Assembly: GCF_940670765.1 (NCBI RefSeq)
Contig: NZ_CALNVW010000049.1
Location: 1 to 64,000 of the forward strand
Direction of reading: 5' to 3'
Origin: Streptomyces sp. A 4/2
GTDB lineage: Bacteria; Actinomycetota; Actinomycetes; Streptomycetales; Streptomycetaceae
DNA length: 64,000 nucleotides
The notes below the pieces were generated by a model. It did not search any database and was not told the origin of the DNA. It saw only the letters and a program-made list of their open reading frames with translations. The position numbers were made by a program, and so were the translations under genes. Below, one piece after another: positions 1 to 6,676 of this stretch (position 1 is the stretch's first letter; the number at the start of each line of letters is the position of its first letter).

Positions 1-256
1 AGTGAGACATTAGCGGATTCCTGGCCCCCGAGCTAATCGGGGGTCACGTTCCTTCGAACGCGGATTCCTCATTTCGCAAAAGTGCATAAGAGCGGCGCGA
101 CAAGTCGTCGCTCGCTCGAATGATTGGTGCGGAATGGCTGTCCGGGGACCGACCGGGGCCGGAGCTCACGTCGGACAGCTCGGAGAACATTACGGAGACG
201 CCCCTCCCATGTCAAACCGGAGGGCTGGAGGAGGCCCGGTCGGGCGGGCCCTGCGC

Positions 257-262
257 TACGGT
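257..262 (+). promoter_or_regulatory. Possible -10 element for the trpS leader transcript
   Basis: TACGGT lies 7 bp before the leader-peptide ATG at 270. Transcription from it would begin almost at that ATG and give a leaderless or nearly leaderless leader peptide. I see no good -35 hexamer at the matching distance, so this is a weak call made from position only. Confidence 0.25.
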
Positions 263-269
263 AGGGCTC

Positions 270-311
270 ATGCATACGCGTACGTGCACCCTTCGGTGGC
301 GGGCCGCCTGA
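270..311 (+). CDS. trpS leader peptide (13 codons, one Trp codon)
   Basis: This tiny reading frame encodes MHTRTCTLRWRAA followed by TGA. Its single TGG codon at 297-299 is placed just before the first strand of a set of mutually exclusive hairpins that ends in a terminator ahead of trpS. That is the architecture of ribosome-mediated attenuation: a ribosome waiting for charged tRNA-Trp at codon 10 would cover strand 1 and favour the antiterminator. A Trp-sensing attenuator of this kind has been reported for the auxiliary TrpRS gene of S. coelicolor. The assignment rests on position and RNA folding; I see no strong Shine-Dalgarno sequence. Confidence 0.75.
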   Translation: MHTRTCTLRWRAA

Positions 312-372
312 CGGCGGCCGGCATTCACGTGTGCGTTCAACGGCCGCCTCTCCGGCGGCCGTTCGTGTTTCT
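301..372 (+). promoter_or_regulatory. Transcription attenuator controlling trpS
   Basis: Four segments can pair in two exclusive ways. Strand 1 (302-308, GGCCGCC) pairs with strand 2 (313-319, GGCGGCC). Strand 3 (339-348, AACGGCCGCC) pairs with strand 4 (354-363, GGCGGCCGTT) to give a perfect 10-bp terminator stem with loop TCTCC and a moderately T-rich tail. Strand 2 (313-320) can instead pair with strand 3 (341-348) as an antiterminator. The leader stop codon at 309-311 sits in the loop between strands 1 and 2, so a stalled and a terminating ribosome would have different effects. Confidence 0.75.
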
Positions 373-425
373 CCCTCCGGGAGGTCGGCTGTCGAGGACG
401 GCGGCTCCGATCGAGAGGTGGAGAA

Positions 426-1421
426 ATGACTCGCGTCTTCAGCGGGGTCAAGCCGACCGGGCATCTGACGCTCGGGAACTACCTGGGTGCCGTGCGCCGG
501 TGGGCCGATGAGGACCAGTACCGGGCCGAGTCCCTGTTCTGTGTGGTGGATCTGCACGCGCTGACCATGCAGCACGACCCCGCGCGGGTGCGCAGACTGA
601 GCCGTCAGGCCGCCACGCTGTTGCTGGCCGCCGGGCTCGATCCCGAGCAGTGCACCGTATTCGTGCAGAGCCACGTCGACGAGCACGCGCGGCTCTCCTA
701 TCTGATGGAGTGCACCGCCACCGACGGCGAGATGCGGCGCATGATCCAGTACAAGGAGAAGAGCGTCCGGGCGAAGGCGGCCGGGGACAGTGTCCGGTTG
801 TCCCTGCTCACGTATCCGGCGCTGATGGCGGCGGACATCCTTGCCTACGCGACCGACGAGGTACCGGTCGGTGAGGACCAGACGCAGCACGTGGAGCTGG
901 CGCGGGATCTCGCCGTGCGGTTCAACCAGCGGTACGGGCACACGTTCGTCGTTCCCGAGGCCACCTCACCGGCCGTGGCCGCGCGGGTCATGGACCTTCA
1001 GGATCCGACGGCCAAGATGGGGAAGTCGCACGAGTCGGGTGCGGGAATCGTCTATCTGCTGGACGAGCCCGACGTCGTACGGAAGAAGGTCATGCGCGCC
1101 GTGACCGACAGCGGCCGGGAGGTCGCCTACGACCGGGAGTCCCGTCCCGGGGTGGCCAATCTGCTGGACGTGCTCGGGGCGTGTACCGGGCGGGCGCCCG
1201 GGGCGCTCGCCGAGACGTACGAGTCGTACGGGGCTCTGAAGAAGGACACCGCCGACGCGGTGGTGGAGCTGCTGCGCCCGCTGCAGGAGCGGCATGCGGA
1301 GCTGGCCGCCGACCCCGGGTATCTGGAAACGGTGCTCAGGCGGGGTGCCGAGCGGGCCCGGGAGATGGCGCGGCCGACCGTGGACGCCGCGTACCGGGCC
1401 ATCGGGCTGCTGGAGCCGTAG
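426..1421 (+). CDS. trpS: Tryptophanyl-tRNA synthetase, auxiliary (indolmycin-resistant) type
   Basis: A 331-residue class Ic aminoacyl-tRNA synthetase that charges tRNA-Trp in the cytoplasm. The HIGH-type motif is TGHLTLGN (residues 11-18) and the KMSKS-type loop is KMGKS (197-201). VVDLHALT matches the tryptophan-binding region of the Bacillus enzyme and keeps its histidine. Residue 9 is Lys where the Bacillus enzyme has Gln9, which contacts the ligand; to my knowledge this lysine marks the indolmycin-resistant TrpRS1 of Streptomyces. The start has the purine-rich GAGGTGGAGAA directly upstream. The attenuator before the gene suggests it is induced when charged tRNA-Trp is scarce, while a housekeeping TrpRS would be encoded elsewhere. 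Confidence 0.93.
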   Translation: MTRVFSGVKPTGHLTLGNYLGAVRRWADEDQYRAESLFCVVDLHALTMQHDPARVRRLSRQAATLLLAAGLDPEQCTVFVQSHVDEHARLSYLMECTATDGEMRRMIQYKEKSVRAKAAGDSVRLSLLTYPALMAADILAYATDEVPVGEDQTQHVELARDLAVRFNQRYGHTFVVPEATSPAVAARVMDLQDPTAKMGKSHESGAGIVYLLDEPDVVRKKVMRAVTDSGREVAYDRESRPGVANLLDVLGACTGRAPGALAETYESYGALKKDTADAVVELLRPLQERHAELAADPGYLETVLRRGAERAREMARPTVDAAYRAIGLLEP

Positions 1422-1443
1422 GCCCGGGGAGGGCGCCGGGGCC

Positions 1444-2253
1444 TCAGCCGTTGCCGGAGGCCAGTTCGCGGCTGCGGTCGCGGGCTGCCTCCAGCGCGGC
1501 GATGAGGGCGGCTCGTACGCCGTGGTTCTCCAGCTCGCGGATCGCGTTGATCGTGGTGCCCGCCGGGCTGGTGACCGCCTCGCGCAGTTTCACCGGGTGT
1601 TCGCCGCTGTCCCTGAGCATCACCGCCGCGCCGATGGCCGCCTGGACGATCAGATCGTGCGCCTGCGCGCGGGGCAGGCCGAGGAGGATGCCCGCGTCGG
1701 TCATCGCCTCGACCAGGTAGTAGAAGTACGCCGGGCCCGAGCCGGAGAGTGCGGTGGCCGCGTCCTGCTGGGTCTCGGGGACGCGGAGGGTCTTGCCCAC
1801 TCCCCCGAAGATCTCGTCGGCGTGCCGCAGGTGCGCCTCCGTGGCGTGGCTGCCCGGGGAGATGACGGACATCGCCTCGTCCACGAGCGCCGGGGTGTTC
1901 GTCATGACCCGTACGACCGGGGTGCCCTCGGCGAGGCGCTCCTCGAAGAAGGAGGTGGGGATGCCCGCCGCGCCGCTGATGATCAGGCGGTCGGCGGGGA
2001 CGTGCGGGGCCAGTTCGTCGAGGAGCTTGGCCATGTCCTGCGGCTTGACGGTCAGGATCAGGGTGTCGGCGCGCTTGGCCGCTTCCTCGTTGCTGACCGC
2101 CTCCACGCCGTAACGCGTACGGAGCTCGTCCGCCCGCGCCGGGCGGCGGGCGGTGACGAGGAGGTCGGCCGGGTGCCAGCCCGCGCGGATCATTCCGCTG
2201 AGGAGGGCTTCGCCGATCTTGCCGGTGCCGAGGACTGCGACTGTCTGGGCCAT
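1444..2253 (-). CDS. proC: Pyrroline-5-carboxylate reductase
   Basis: Catalyses the last step of proline synthesis, reducing 1-pyrroline-5-carboxylate with NAD(P)H. The protein opens with a Rossmann nucleotide-binding motif (VAVLGTGKIGEALLSG) and ends with the helical dimerisation domain typical of ProC, including SGSGPAYFYYLVEAM and a TVAGA-like SPAGTT segment. The length of about 269 residues is normal. I prefer the ATG at 2253 because GAGGTG lies 9 bp upstream; a GTG four codons earlier (2265) is also in frame. The gene is convergent with trpS, 22 bp between stop codons, and stands alone. Confidence 0.95.
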   Translation of the reverse strand: MAQTVAVLGTGKIGEALLSGMIRAGWHPADLLVTARRPARADELRTRYGVEAVSNEEAAKRADTLILTVKPQDMAKLLDELAPHVPADRLIISGAAGIPTSFFEERLAEGTPVVRVMTNTPALVDEAMSVISPGSHATEAHLRHADEIFGGVGKTLRVPETQQDAATALSGSGPAYFYYLVEAMTDAGILLGLPRAQAHDLIVQAAIGAAVMLRDSGEHPVKLREAVTSPAGTTINAIRELENHGVRAALIAALEAARDRSRELASGNG

Positions 2254-2371
2254 GGCTCTGTTCACCTCGCCGGTGGGGCGGTTCGTCTGTCGCCGGCCAT
2301 CCTCGCACCAGGGCGGGGCGACGGGGGCGGGTGTCCGAGCGGTGGAATCGGCGGGGGCGCGGACGGAGCGT

Positions 2372-3109
2372 TCATGCCGTGCGGCGGCGCAGGGTCGCCG
2401 CGCCCAGGGTCAGGACCAGCAGGGCGCAGCCTCCGACGATCAGTGCGTCGCGTACGAACGTCGCCGTCATGGTCCCGTGGTGCAGTACCTGGTTCATCGC
2501 GTCCACCGCGTACGACATCGGCAGCACATCGGAGATGCCCTCCAGGACCGGCTGCATCTGGGCGCGCGGGGTGAAGAGGCCGCACAGCAGGAGCTGCGGG
2601 AAGATCACCGCCGGCATGAACTGGACCGCCTGGAACTCCGACGCCGCGAACGCCGAGACGAACAGGCCGAGTGCCGTGCCCAGCAGGGCGTCCAGGAGGG
2701 CCACCAGGAGGAGGAGCCAGGGAGAGCCCGTGACGTCCAGGTCCAGGAGCCAGACCGAGAGGGCCGTGGCCAGGGCGGACTGGACGACGGCCAGCAGGCC
2801 GAAGGCCAGGGCGTACCCCGCGATGATGTCGGCCTTGCCGATCGGGAGGGACAGCAGGCGTTCGAGGGTGCCCGAGGTGCGTTCGCGCAGGGTCGCGATC
2901 GAGGTCACGAGGAACATGGTGATCAGCGGGAAGACACCGAGCAGGGACGCGCCGATCGAGTCGAACGTCTGCGGGGACGCGTCGAACACGTACCGCAGCA
3001 GCGTGATCATGGCTGCCGGGATCAGCAGGAGCAGGGCGATCGTCCTGGGGTCGTGGCGCAGTTGGCGCAGGACCCGGCGGGTGGTGGCGAGGGTGTGGGT
3101 GAGGGTCAT
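2372..3109 (-). CDS. ABC-2 type transporter permease
   Basis: A 245-residue integral membrane protein with about six hydrophobic segments and the RERTSGTLERLLSLPI stretch typical of ABC-2 permeases that follow a daunorubicin- or Nod-type ATPase. It would form the membrane pore of an exporter with the ATPase encoded immediately upstream. The two genes overlap by 4 nt (ATGA at 3106-3109), so their translation is coupled. The substrate cannot be read from sequence; drug, lipid or peptide export are the usual roles of the family. Confidence 0.88.
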   Translation of the reverse strand: MTLTHTLATTRRVLRQLRHDPRTIALLLLIPAAMITLLRYVFDASPQTFDSIGASLLGVFPLITMFLVTSIATLRERTSGTLERLLSLPIGKADIIAGYALAFGLLAVVQSALATALSVWLLDLDVTGSPWLLLLVALLDALLGTALGLFVSAFAASEFQAVQFMPAVIFPQLLLCGLFTPRAQMQPVLEGISDVLPMSYAVDAMNQVLHHGTMTATFVRDALIVGGCALLVLTLGAATLRRRTA

Positions 3110-3903
3110 CGGGCCGTCTCCCGGTCCGCGCCGACGAGGTGGAGGAACGCTTCCTCGACGGTCGGGGCGTGGGTGCGGGTGCGCAGTTCGTCCGGGGTGC
3201 CGTCGGCCAGGATCTCGCCCTCGCGCATGAGGAGCAGGCGGTGGCAGCGTTCCGCCTCGTCCATCACGTGGGAGGAGACGAGGAGGGTGGTGCCTGCCTC
3301 GGCGAGGCTGTGGAAGAGGGCCCAGAGGTCTCTGCGGAGCACCGGGTCGAGGCCCACGGTCGGCTCGTCGAGGACCAGGAGTTCCGGGGTGCCGAGCAGG
3401 GCCACCGCCAGGGAGACCCGGCTGCGCTGGCCGCCGGAGAGGTTCCCGGCCAGGGCGTGGGTGTACGGGGTGAGGTCGACCAGCTCGATGGCGCGGGGGA
3501 CGTCGGCGCGGGCACCCAGGACGGAGGCGAAGTAGTCCAGGTTCTGATGGACGGTCAGGTCTGCGTATACGGAAGGGGCCTGGGTCACGTAGCCGATGCG
3601 GTGGCGGAGCGGGGCCTCGCCCGCCGGGTGGTCCAGGACCGTGAGCGTGCCCGTGACCTTCGCCTGGGTGCCGGCCACCGCGCGCATCAGGGTGGACTTC
3701 CCGCAGCCGGACGGGCCGAGCAGGCCGGTGATCCGGCCGCGGGGAACCGTGAAGGTCAGGTCGCGCAGAACGGTGCGGGAGCCTCGTAGGACGGTGAGGT
3801 TCCGGGCGTCGACGGCGGCTTCGGAGGGAGCCGCCGCGGGTCCCTGCCCGGGGTCGCCGCCGGAACCCGTGGGCCCGGCCGCACCCCGTTTGAAATTCAT
3901 CAT
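3106..3903 (-). CDS. ABC transporter ATP-binding protein (exporter type)
   Basis: Cytoplasmic ATPase partner of the ABC-2 permease that follows. It has a Walker A (GPSGCGKST), a Q-loop region (IGYVTQAPSVY), the ABC signature LSGGQRSRV, and Walker B with D-loop (LLVLDEPTVGLDP). I place the start at the ATG-ATG pair (MMNFKRG); in-frame sequence continues upstream to 3984 but overlaps the next gene. There is no clear Shine-Dalgarno sequence, so the mRNA may be leaderless. An 8-bp inverted repeat covers the start codons and suggests tight repression by a regulator not encoded next to it. Confidence 0.88.
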   Translation of the reverse strand: MMNFKRGAAGPTGSGGDPGQGPAAAPSEAAVDARNLTVLRGSRTVLRDLTFTVPRGRITGLLGPSGCGKSTLMRAVAGTQAKVTGTLTVLDHPAGEAPLRHRIGYVTQAPSVYADLTVHQNLDYFASVLGARADVPRAIELVDLTPYTHALAGNLSGGQRSRVSLAVALLGTPELLVLDEPTVGLDPVLRRDLWALFHSLAEAGTTLLVSSHVMDEAERCHRLLLMREGEILADGTPDELRTRTHAPTVEEAFLHLVGADRETAR

Positions 3904-3912
3904 GTGATGAAT
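3895..3912. promoter_or_regulatory. Operator-like palindrome over the ABC ATPase start codon
   Basis: ATTCATCA and TGATGAAT form perfect 8-bp arms around a 2-bp spacer. The site is unusually AT-rich for this genome and contains the first ATG codons of the ATPase gene. Its size and symmetry fit a dimeric repressor of the TetR, MarR, PadR or GntR type. No such regulator gene lies beside this transporter; the nearest TetR gene is about 4.7 kb away. Confidence 0.55.
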
Positions 3913-3967
3913 AATTGGGGCGGGGCGCTGCGCCGTCAAGGGTTCCGGCAGCCGCGCGCGGTACGGA

Positions 3968-4729
3968 TCAGCGGACCGCCACACAGAGGTCGACCGTGTA
4001 CGCCTCCTGGACCACGCCCGTCGGGAAGACCTCCGTGAGCGCGGTGCGCTCCTCGTCGACGAAGGCCCTGGTGGCTTCCTCGCCCGCGACGAGGAAGACG
4101 GAGTGGCTGGCCAGATTGGCGAGGTGGGTGTCCAGCGGAACCTCCCGGGTCCAGGGAACGCCGCGCCGGACGAACTCCGGCCCGCCCTGCGTCATGCGCA
4201 CCCGGTCGGCGGTGCCGTGGGCGCCGTGCGCGCTGTCGTTGCCGAAGAAGCGCCGGATGCGGTCGTCCTGGGCGGCGATCCACGGCACTCCGTGGTCCGA
4301 GACGTTCCACCAGAGGGCGAGTGCGCCGCCGGGGCGCAGCACCCGCATCGCCTCGGGTGCGGAGCGGTCCGGGTCCGTCCAGTGCCAGGCCTGGGCGTAC
4401 GTGACGAAGTCCGCCGACGCGTCGGCGAGCGGAAGGTGGTTCCCGTCGCCGCGCACGACCGGTACGCCGGGGAGCGTGCGGCGGAACTGTTCCGTCATGC
4501 CGTCGCCCGGCTCCACCGCGACGACGCGCGCGCCCCGGGCGTGCAGGAGGGCCGTCGCGATGCCGGTGCCCGCGCCGACATCGACGACCCGGGCGCCGGC
4601 CAGGGGGCGGCCCGCGATGTCCTCGACGGCGTCGAGGAGCGCGGGCGGGTAGGAGGGGCGGTTCGCGGCGTAGGCGGCTGCCGCCGCGTTGAAGGAGTGG
4701 GCGCGTGAGGCGCGGGTGGGCATCGTCAT
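3968..4729 (-). CDS. Class I SAM-dependent methyltransferase
   Basis: A 253-residue cytoplasmic enzyme with methyltransferase motif I (VVDVGAGTGIATALL, about residues 43-57), an acidic strand-2 end (VAVEPGDGM), and motif VLRPGGALALWWNVS. The set resembles UbiE/Methyltransf_11 proteins annotated in Streptomyces as class I methyltransferases. The substrate is unknown. The gene ends 64 bp before the ABC ATPase start and could share its transcript. A degraded copy of the C-terminal part of a related enzyme lies at about 5349-5490. Confidence 0.85.
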   Translation of the reverse strand: MTMPTRASRAHSFNAAAAAYAANRPSYPPALLDAVEDIAGRPLAGARVVDVGAGTGIATALLHARGARVVAVEPGDGMTEQFRRTLPGVPVVRGDGNHLPLADASADFVTYAQAWHWTDPDRSAPEAMRVLRPGGALALWWNVSDHGVPWIAAQDDRIRRFFGNDSAHGAHGTADRVRMTQGGPEFVRRGVPWTREVPLDTHLANLASHSVFLVAGEEATRAFVDEERTALTEVFPTGVVQEAYTVDLCVAVR

Positions 4730-4830
4730 GCGGCAATTCTGCCCACCACCCGGGAAAGCGGGCCGACTTCAGGGCTGCGTCAGGGTCATCCCCCATGGCG
4801 TCGGGGCGGTGCGCGGCGGACCGTGGGGAC

Positions 4831-5295
4831 ATGACGCAGAACACGGAGATGTCCAAGACGGAGATGTCCAGGTCCGAGCAGCGCAGTCTCGCTCTCGCCT
4901 CCGCGACGCTCGGGCCGTGGCGGTCCGCCACGGCCGTCGGCCTGCTGGGCGGCGGGGTCTCGCTCGGCATCGCGACGATCGCCGAGGGGCTGGGGGCGCA
5001 CACGGTGACCACCGCGGTCTCGGTCGCGCTGACGCTGTTCTTCGTCGTCGGCGGTACGCCGCTCGGCGGGCGGCCAGGGGCCCGGGTCGACCAGCGGATC
5101 CGGCGGTGGGCGGCGGCGCACCCGTGGCGGGTCGCGGTGGTGCCCGGCGCGCTGATGGCGGTGTCCGACGTGGTGGTGCGGCAGCTGCTCGGCTCGGAGA
5201 GCTTCTTCAGCAGCCTGACGGACGGGGTGTGGCGTGGCGTCGTGGTCGGGGGGATCGTCGGGCTGGTGGGGCGGTACGGCGGGCGACGCGGGTGA
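4831..5295 (+). CDS. Small integral membrane protein, unknown function
   Basis: A 154-residue protein with a polar N-terminus (MTQNTEMSKTEMSRSEQ) followed by about four hydrophobic segments and an Arg-rich C-terminus (GRYGGRRG). I do not recognise a named family. I use the ATG at 4831 because the in-frame sequence upstream (from 4705) overlaps the divergent methyltransferase gene and looks non-coding; GGGGAC precedes this ATG. It is flanked by an intact methyltransferase gene on one side and a methyltransferase relic on the other. Confidence 0.6.
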   Translation: MTQNTEMSKTEMSRSEQRSLALASATLGPWRSATAVGLLGGGVSLGIATIAEGLGAHTVTTAVSVALTLFFVVGGTPLGGRPGARVDQRIRRWAAAHPWRVAVVPGALMAVSDVVVRQLLGSESFFSSLTDGVWRGVVVGGIVGLVGRYGGRRG

Positions 5296-5348
5296 CGGAC
5301 CCTGGTGCGGGCGGACACGGCTGGGCGGTGCAGGGGGCTTGAAGTCCC

Positions 5349-5490
5349 TTACCGTGCCGGTCGGTTCGCCGGTTTCCGGACGGTCGTGAGGTTGATGACG
5401 TACTCCTCCCGCACCACGCCCGCCGGGAAGATCCGCAGCAGTTCCGCCCGTTCGTCCGCCAGGACCGGCACCGATGTCCCGTCATGTGGG
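5349..5490 (-). pseudogene. C-terminal relic of a SAM-dependent methyltransferase
   Basis: Read on the minus strand, about 45 codons ending in TAA at 5349-5351 give a peptide containing LADERAELLRIFPAGVV and then REEYVINLTTVRKP. This aligns without gaps to the C-terminus of the intact methyltransferase at 3968-4729 (DEERTALTEVFPTGVV...). No start codon, SAM-binding motif or upstream coding sequence is present, so only the tail survives. It looks like the remains of a tandem or inserted paralogue rather than a working gene. Confidence 0.65.
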
Positions 5491-5536
5491 ACACCCTCGC
5501 GGCGCGGCGGCCTACGGAACAGGGGCCTCCGGGGCC

Positions 5537-6061
5537 CTATGCGCGCTTGGGCCCGGCCTTGGCCTTGGCATTGGCCTTGCGACGGGCTGCCGGGTTGCCC
5601 GCGCGGGTGCCCCGGCGCTTCTCGTACCGGGCCACGGCGCTCTCGTACTCGGCGCGCAGCAGCTGCTCGCCCGGGGCCTCGGTGAGGGAGCGGAAGAAGT
5701 ACGCGAGCAGGGAGCCGATGAAGCCGATCGCCTTGAAGCTGCGCAGGGATTCCTCGCGGGCCGGATCGGCGGGGCGGCGGCGGAATCCGTCCCAGGTGCG
5801 GACGAAGGCGAGGGCGCTGCAGAGGGTGAAGACGGCAATGAAGAGGAGCGCGACGAAGCTGCCGGCGTCGGCGATCCGTACGCCCTGGTAGGCGAGGCGC
5901 ATCACGAGGCAGGCGGCGGCCGTCGTGACCAGCGAGCCGACGGAGACCGCGACGCGCCGCAGCCCGTATCCGTTGTCGTGGCCGACCCAGGTCGTACCGA
6001 AGAAACGGATCGATTCGGGCTGCGGCCCGCCGGGGGTGGTGCTCTCGTTGTTCTCGCTCAC
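5537..6061 (-). CDS. Conserved membrane protein, unknown function
   Basis: A 174-residue protein with a polar N-terminus, two clear membrane segments (about residues 37-60 and 66-88), a cytoplasmic region rich in charged residues, and a Lys/Ala/Arg tail (RRKANAKAKAGPKRA). I choose the GTG at 6061, which has GGGGGA about 9 bp upstream; the open frame continues to 6166 but overlaps the next gene. No catalytic motif is visible. The basic tail could contact nucleic acid or the membrane surface. Confidence 0.65.
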   Translation of the reverse strand: MSENNESTTPGGPQPESIRFFGTTWVGHDNGYGLRRVAVSVGSLVTTAAACLVMRLAYQGVRIADAGSFVALLFIAVFTLCSALAFVRTWDGFRRRPADPAREESLRSFKAIGFIGSLLAYFFRSLTEAPGEQLLRAEYESAVARYEKRRGTRAGNPAARRKANAKAKAGPKRA

Positions 6062-6096
6062 GGGGTCGAGTATCCCCCGGGGCCGTGGGGCGGGCT

Positions 6097-6537
6097 TCAG
6101 CCGCAGTGTTCCCAGGGACTCGTGTAGGTGTACGTACCGACCCCGGCCTCGATCATGCCGCCCCACTTCACGCAGGAGTGGACGGCTTTCAGCCGGACCG
6201 GGCCCGCGTACGAGGTGAACGTGCCCTGGTTCTTGACCTGGCCCTTGCCGTCGCCCTGCACGTCGAGCCAGGCGCCGGTGGTCAGCGGCATGCCCGCGGT
6301 GGCCTTGCTGTGCTGGGTGACCACGCAGTTGTAGCCGGTGGCCGCGTCGTAGAGCAGGAAGACACGGGCGAATTCGACTCGCCCGTTGGTGAAGATGTGT
6401 GAATCGATCTGGCGGTATCCGGAACCGCAGATGCTGGCCGGGGTGGCCGTCGCCGCGGACGCCGGGACGATCCCGATCGCCGCGAATGCTCCGACGGCCG
6501 CGGCGAGCACGGCTGACCTCTTGATGAACTGACGCAT
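6097..6537 (-). CDS. Secreted SapA-like (spore-associated protein A family) protein
   Basis: A 146-residue exported protein. Residues 1-28 are a Sec signal peptide ending VPASA before ATATP. The mature part has four cysteines (CGSGY, NCVVT, SCVKWGG, HCG), enough for two disulfides. The order CGxGY, YNCVVT, SYAGPV, CVxWxG matches the small secreted Streptomyces proteins related to spore-associated protein A, as I remember that family. The ATG at 6537 is preceded by GGGGGC. No enzymatic role is known for the family; an extracellular or spore-surface location is likely. Confidence 0.7.
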   Translation of the reverse strand: MRQFIKRSAVLAAAVGAFAAIGIVPASAATATPASICGSGYRQIDSHIFTNGRVEFARVFLLYDAATGYNCVVTQHSKATAGMPLTTGAWLDVQGDGKGQVKNQGTFTSYAGPVRLKAVHSCVKWGGMIEAGVGTYTYTSPWEHCG

Positions 6538-6585
6538 GGTGCCCCCATTTGTGACCATGTCAGGGAAGGGGGCATCGTAACGCAC

Positions 6586-6629
6586 ACGCCCGGACACACA
6601 CAGTAATCATACTGCGGGTGTCCGGGCGT
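6586..6629 (-). terminator. Probable terminator downstream of ilvD
   Basis: ACGCCCGGACAC (6586-6597) pairs perfectly with GTGTCCGGGCGT (6618-6629) in a 12-bp stem. It lies 48 bp after the ilvD stop codon and before the start of the SapA-like gene on the same strand. There is no U-run, as is common in Streptomyces. Confidence 0.6.
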
Positions 6630-6676
6630 GCGGGGTGGAGCGGGGCCTGTGGCCGTGGAATCGGGCCGTCGGCTCG

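Noticed and set aside
25..43. CCCCCGA/TCGGGGG hairpin at the window edge
   Set aside because: It may be the terminator of a gene outside the window, but the 7-bp stem has no U-run and the neighbouring gene is not visible.
69..941. 290-codon minus-strand frame over the trpS leader and gene
   Set aside because: It is antisense to trpS, has poor codon bias and no family resemblance; it reflects GC-rich third positions.
5207..5494. 95-codon minus-strand frame overlapping the methyltransferase relic
   Set aside because: Its peptide is Arg/Ser-rich and unlike any family; the neighbouring frame gives the clear methyltransferase tail.
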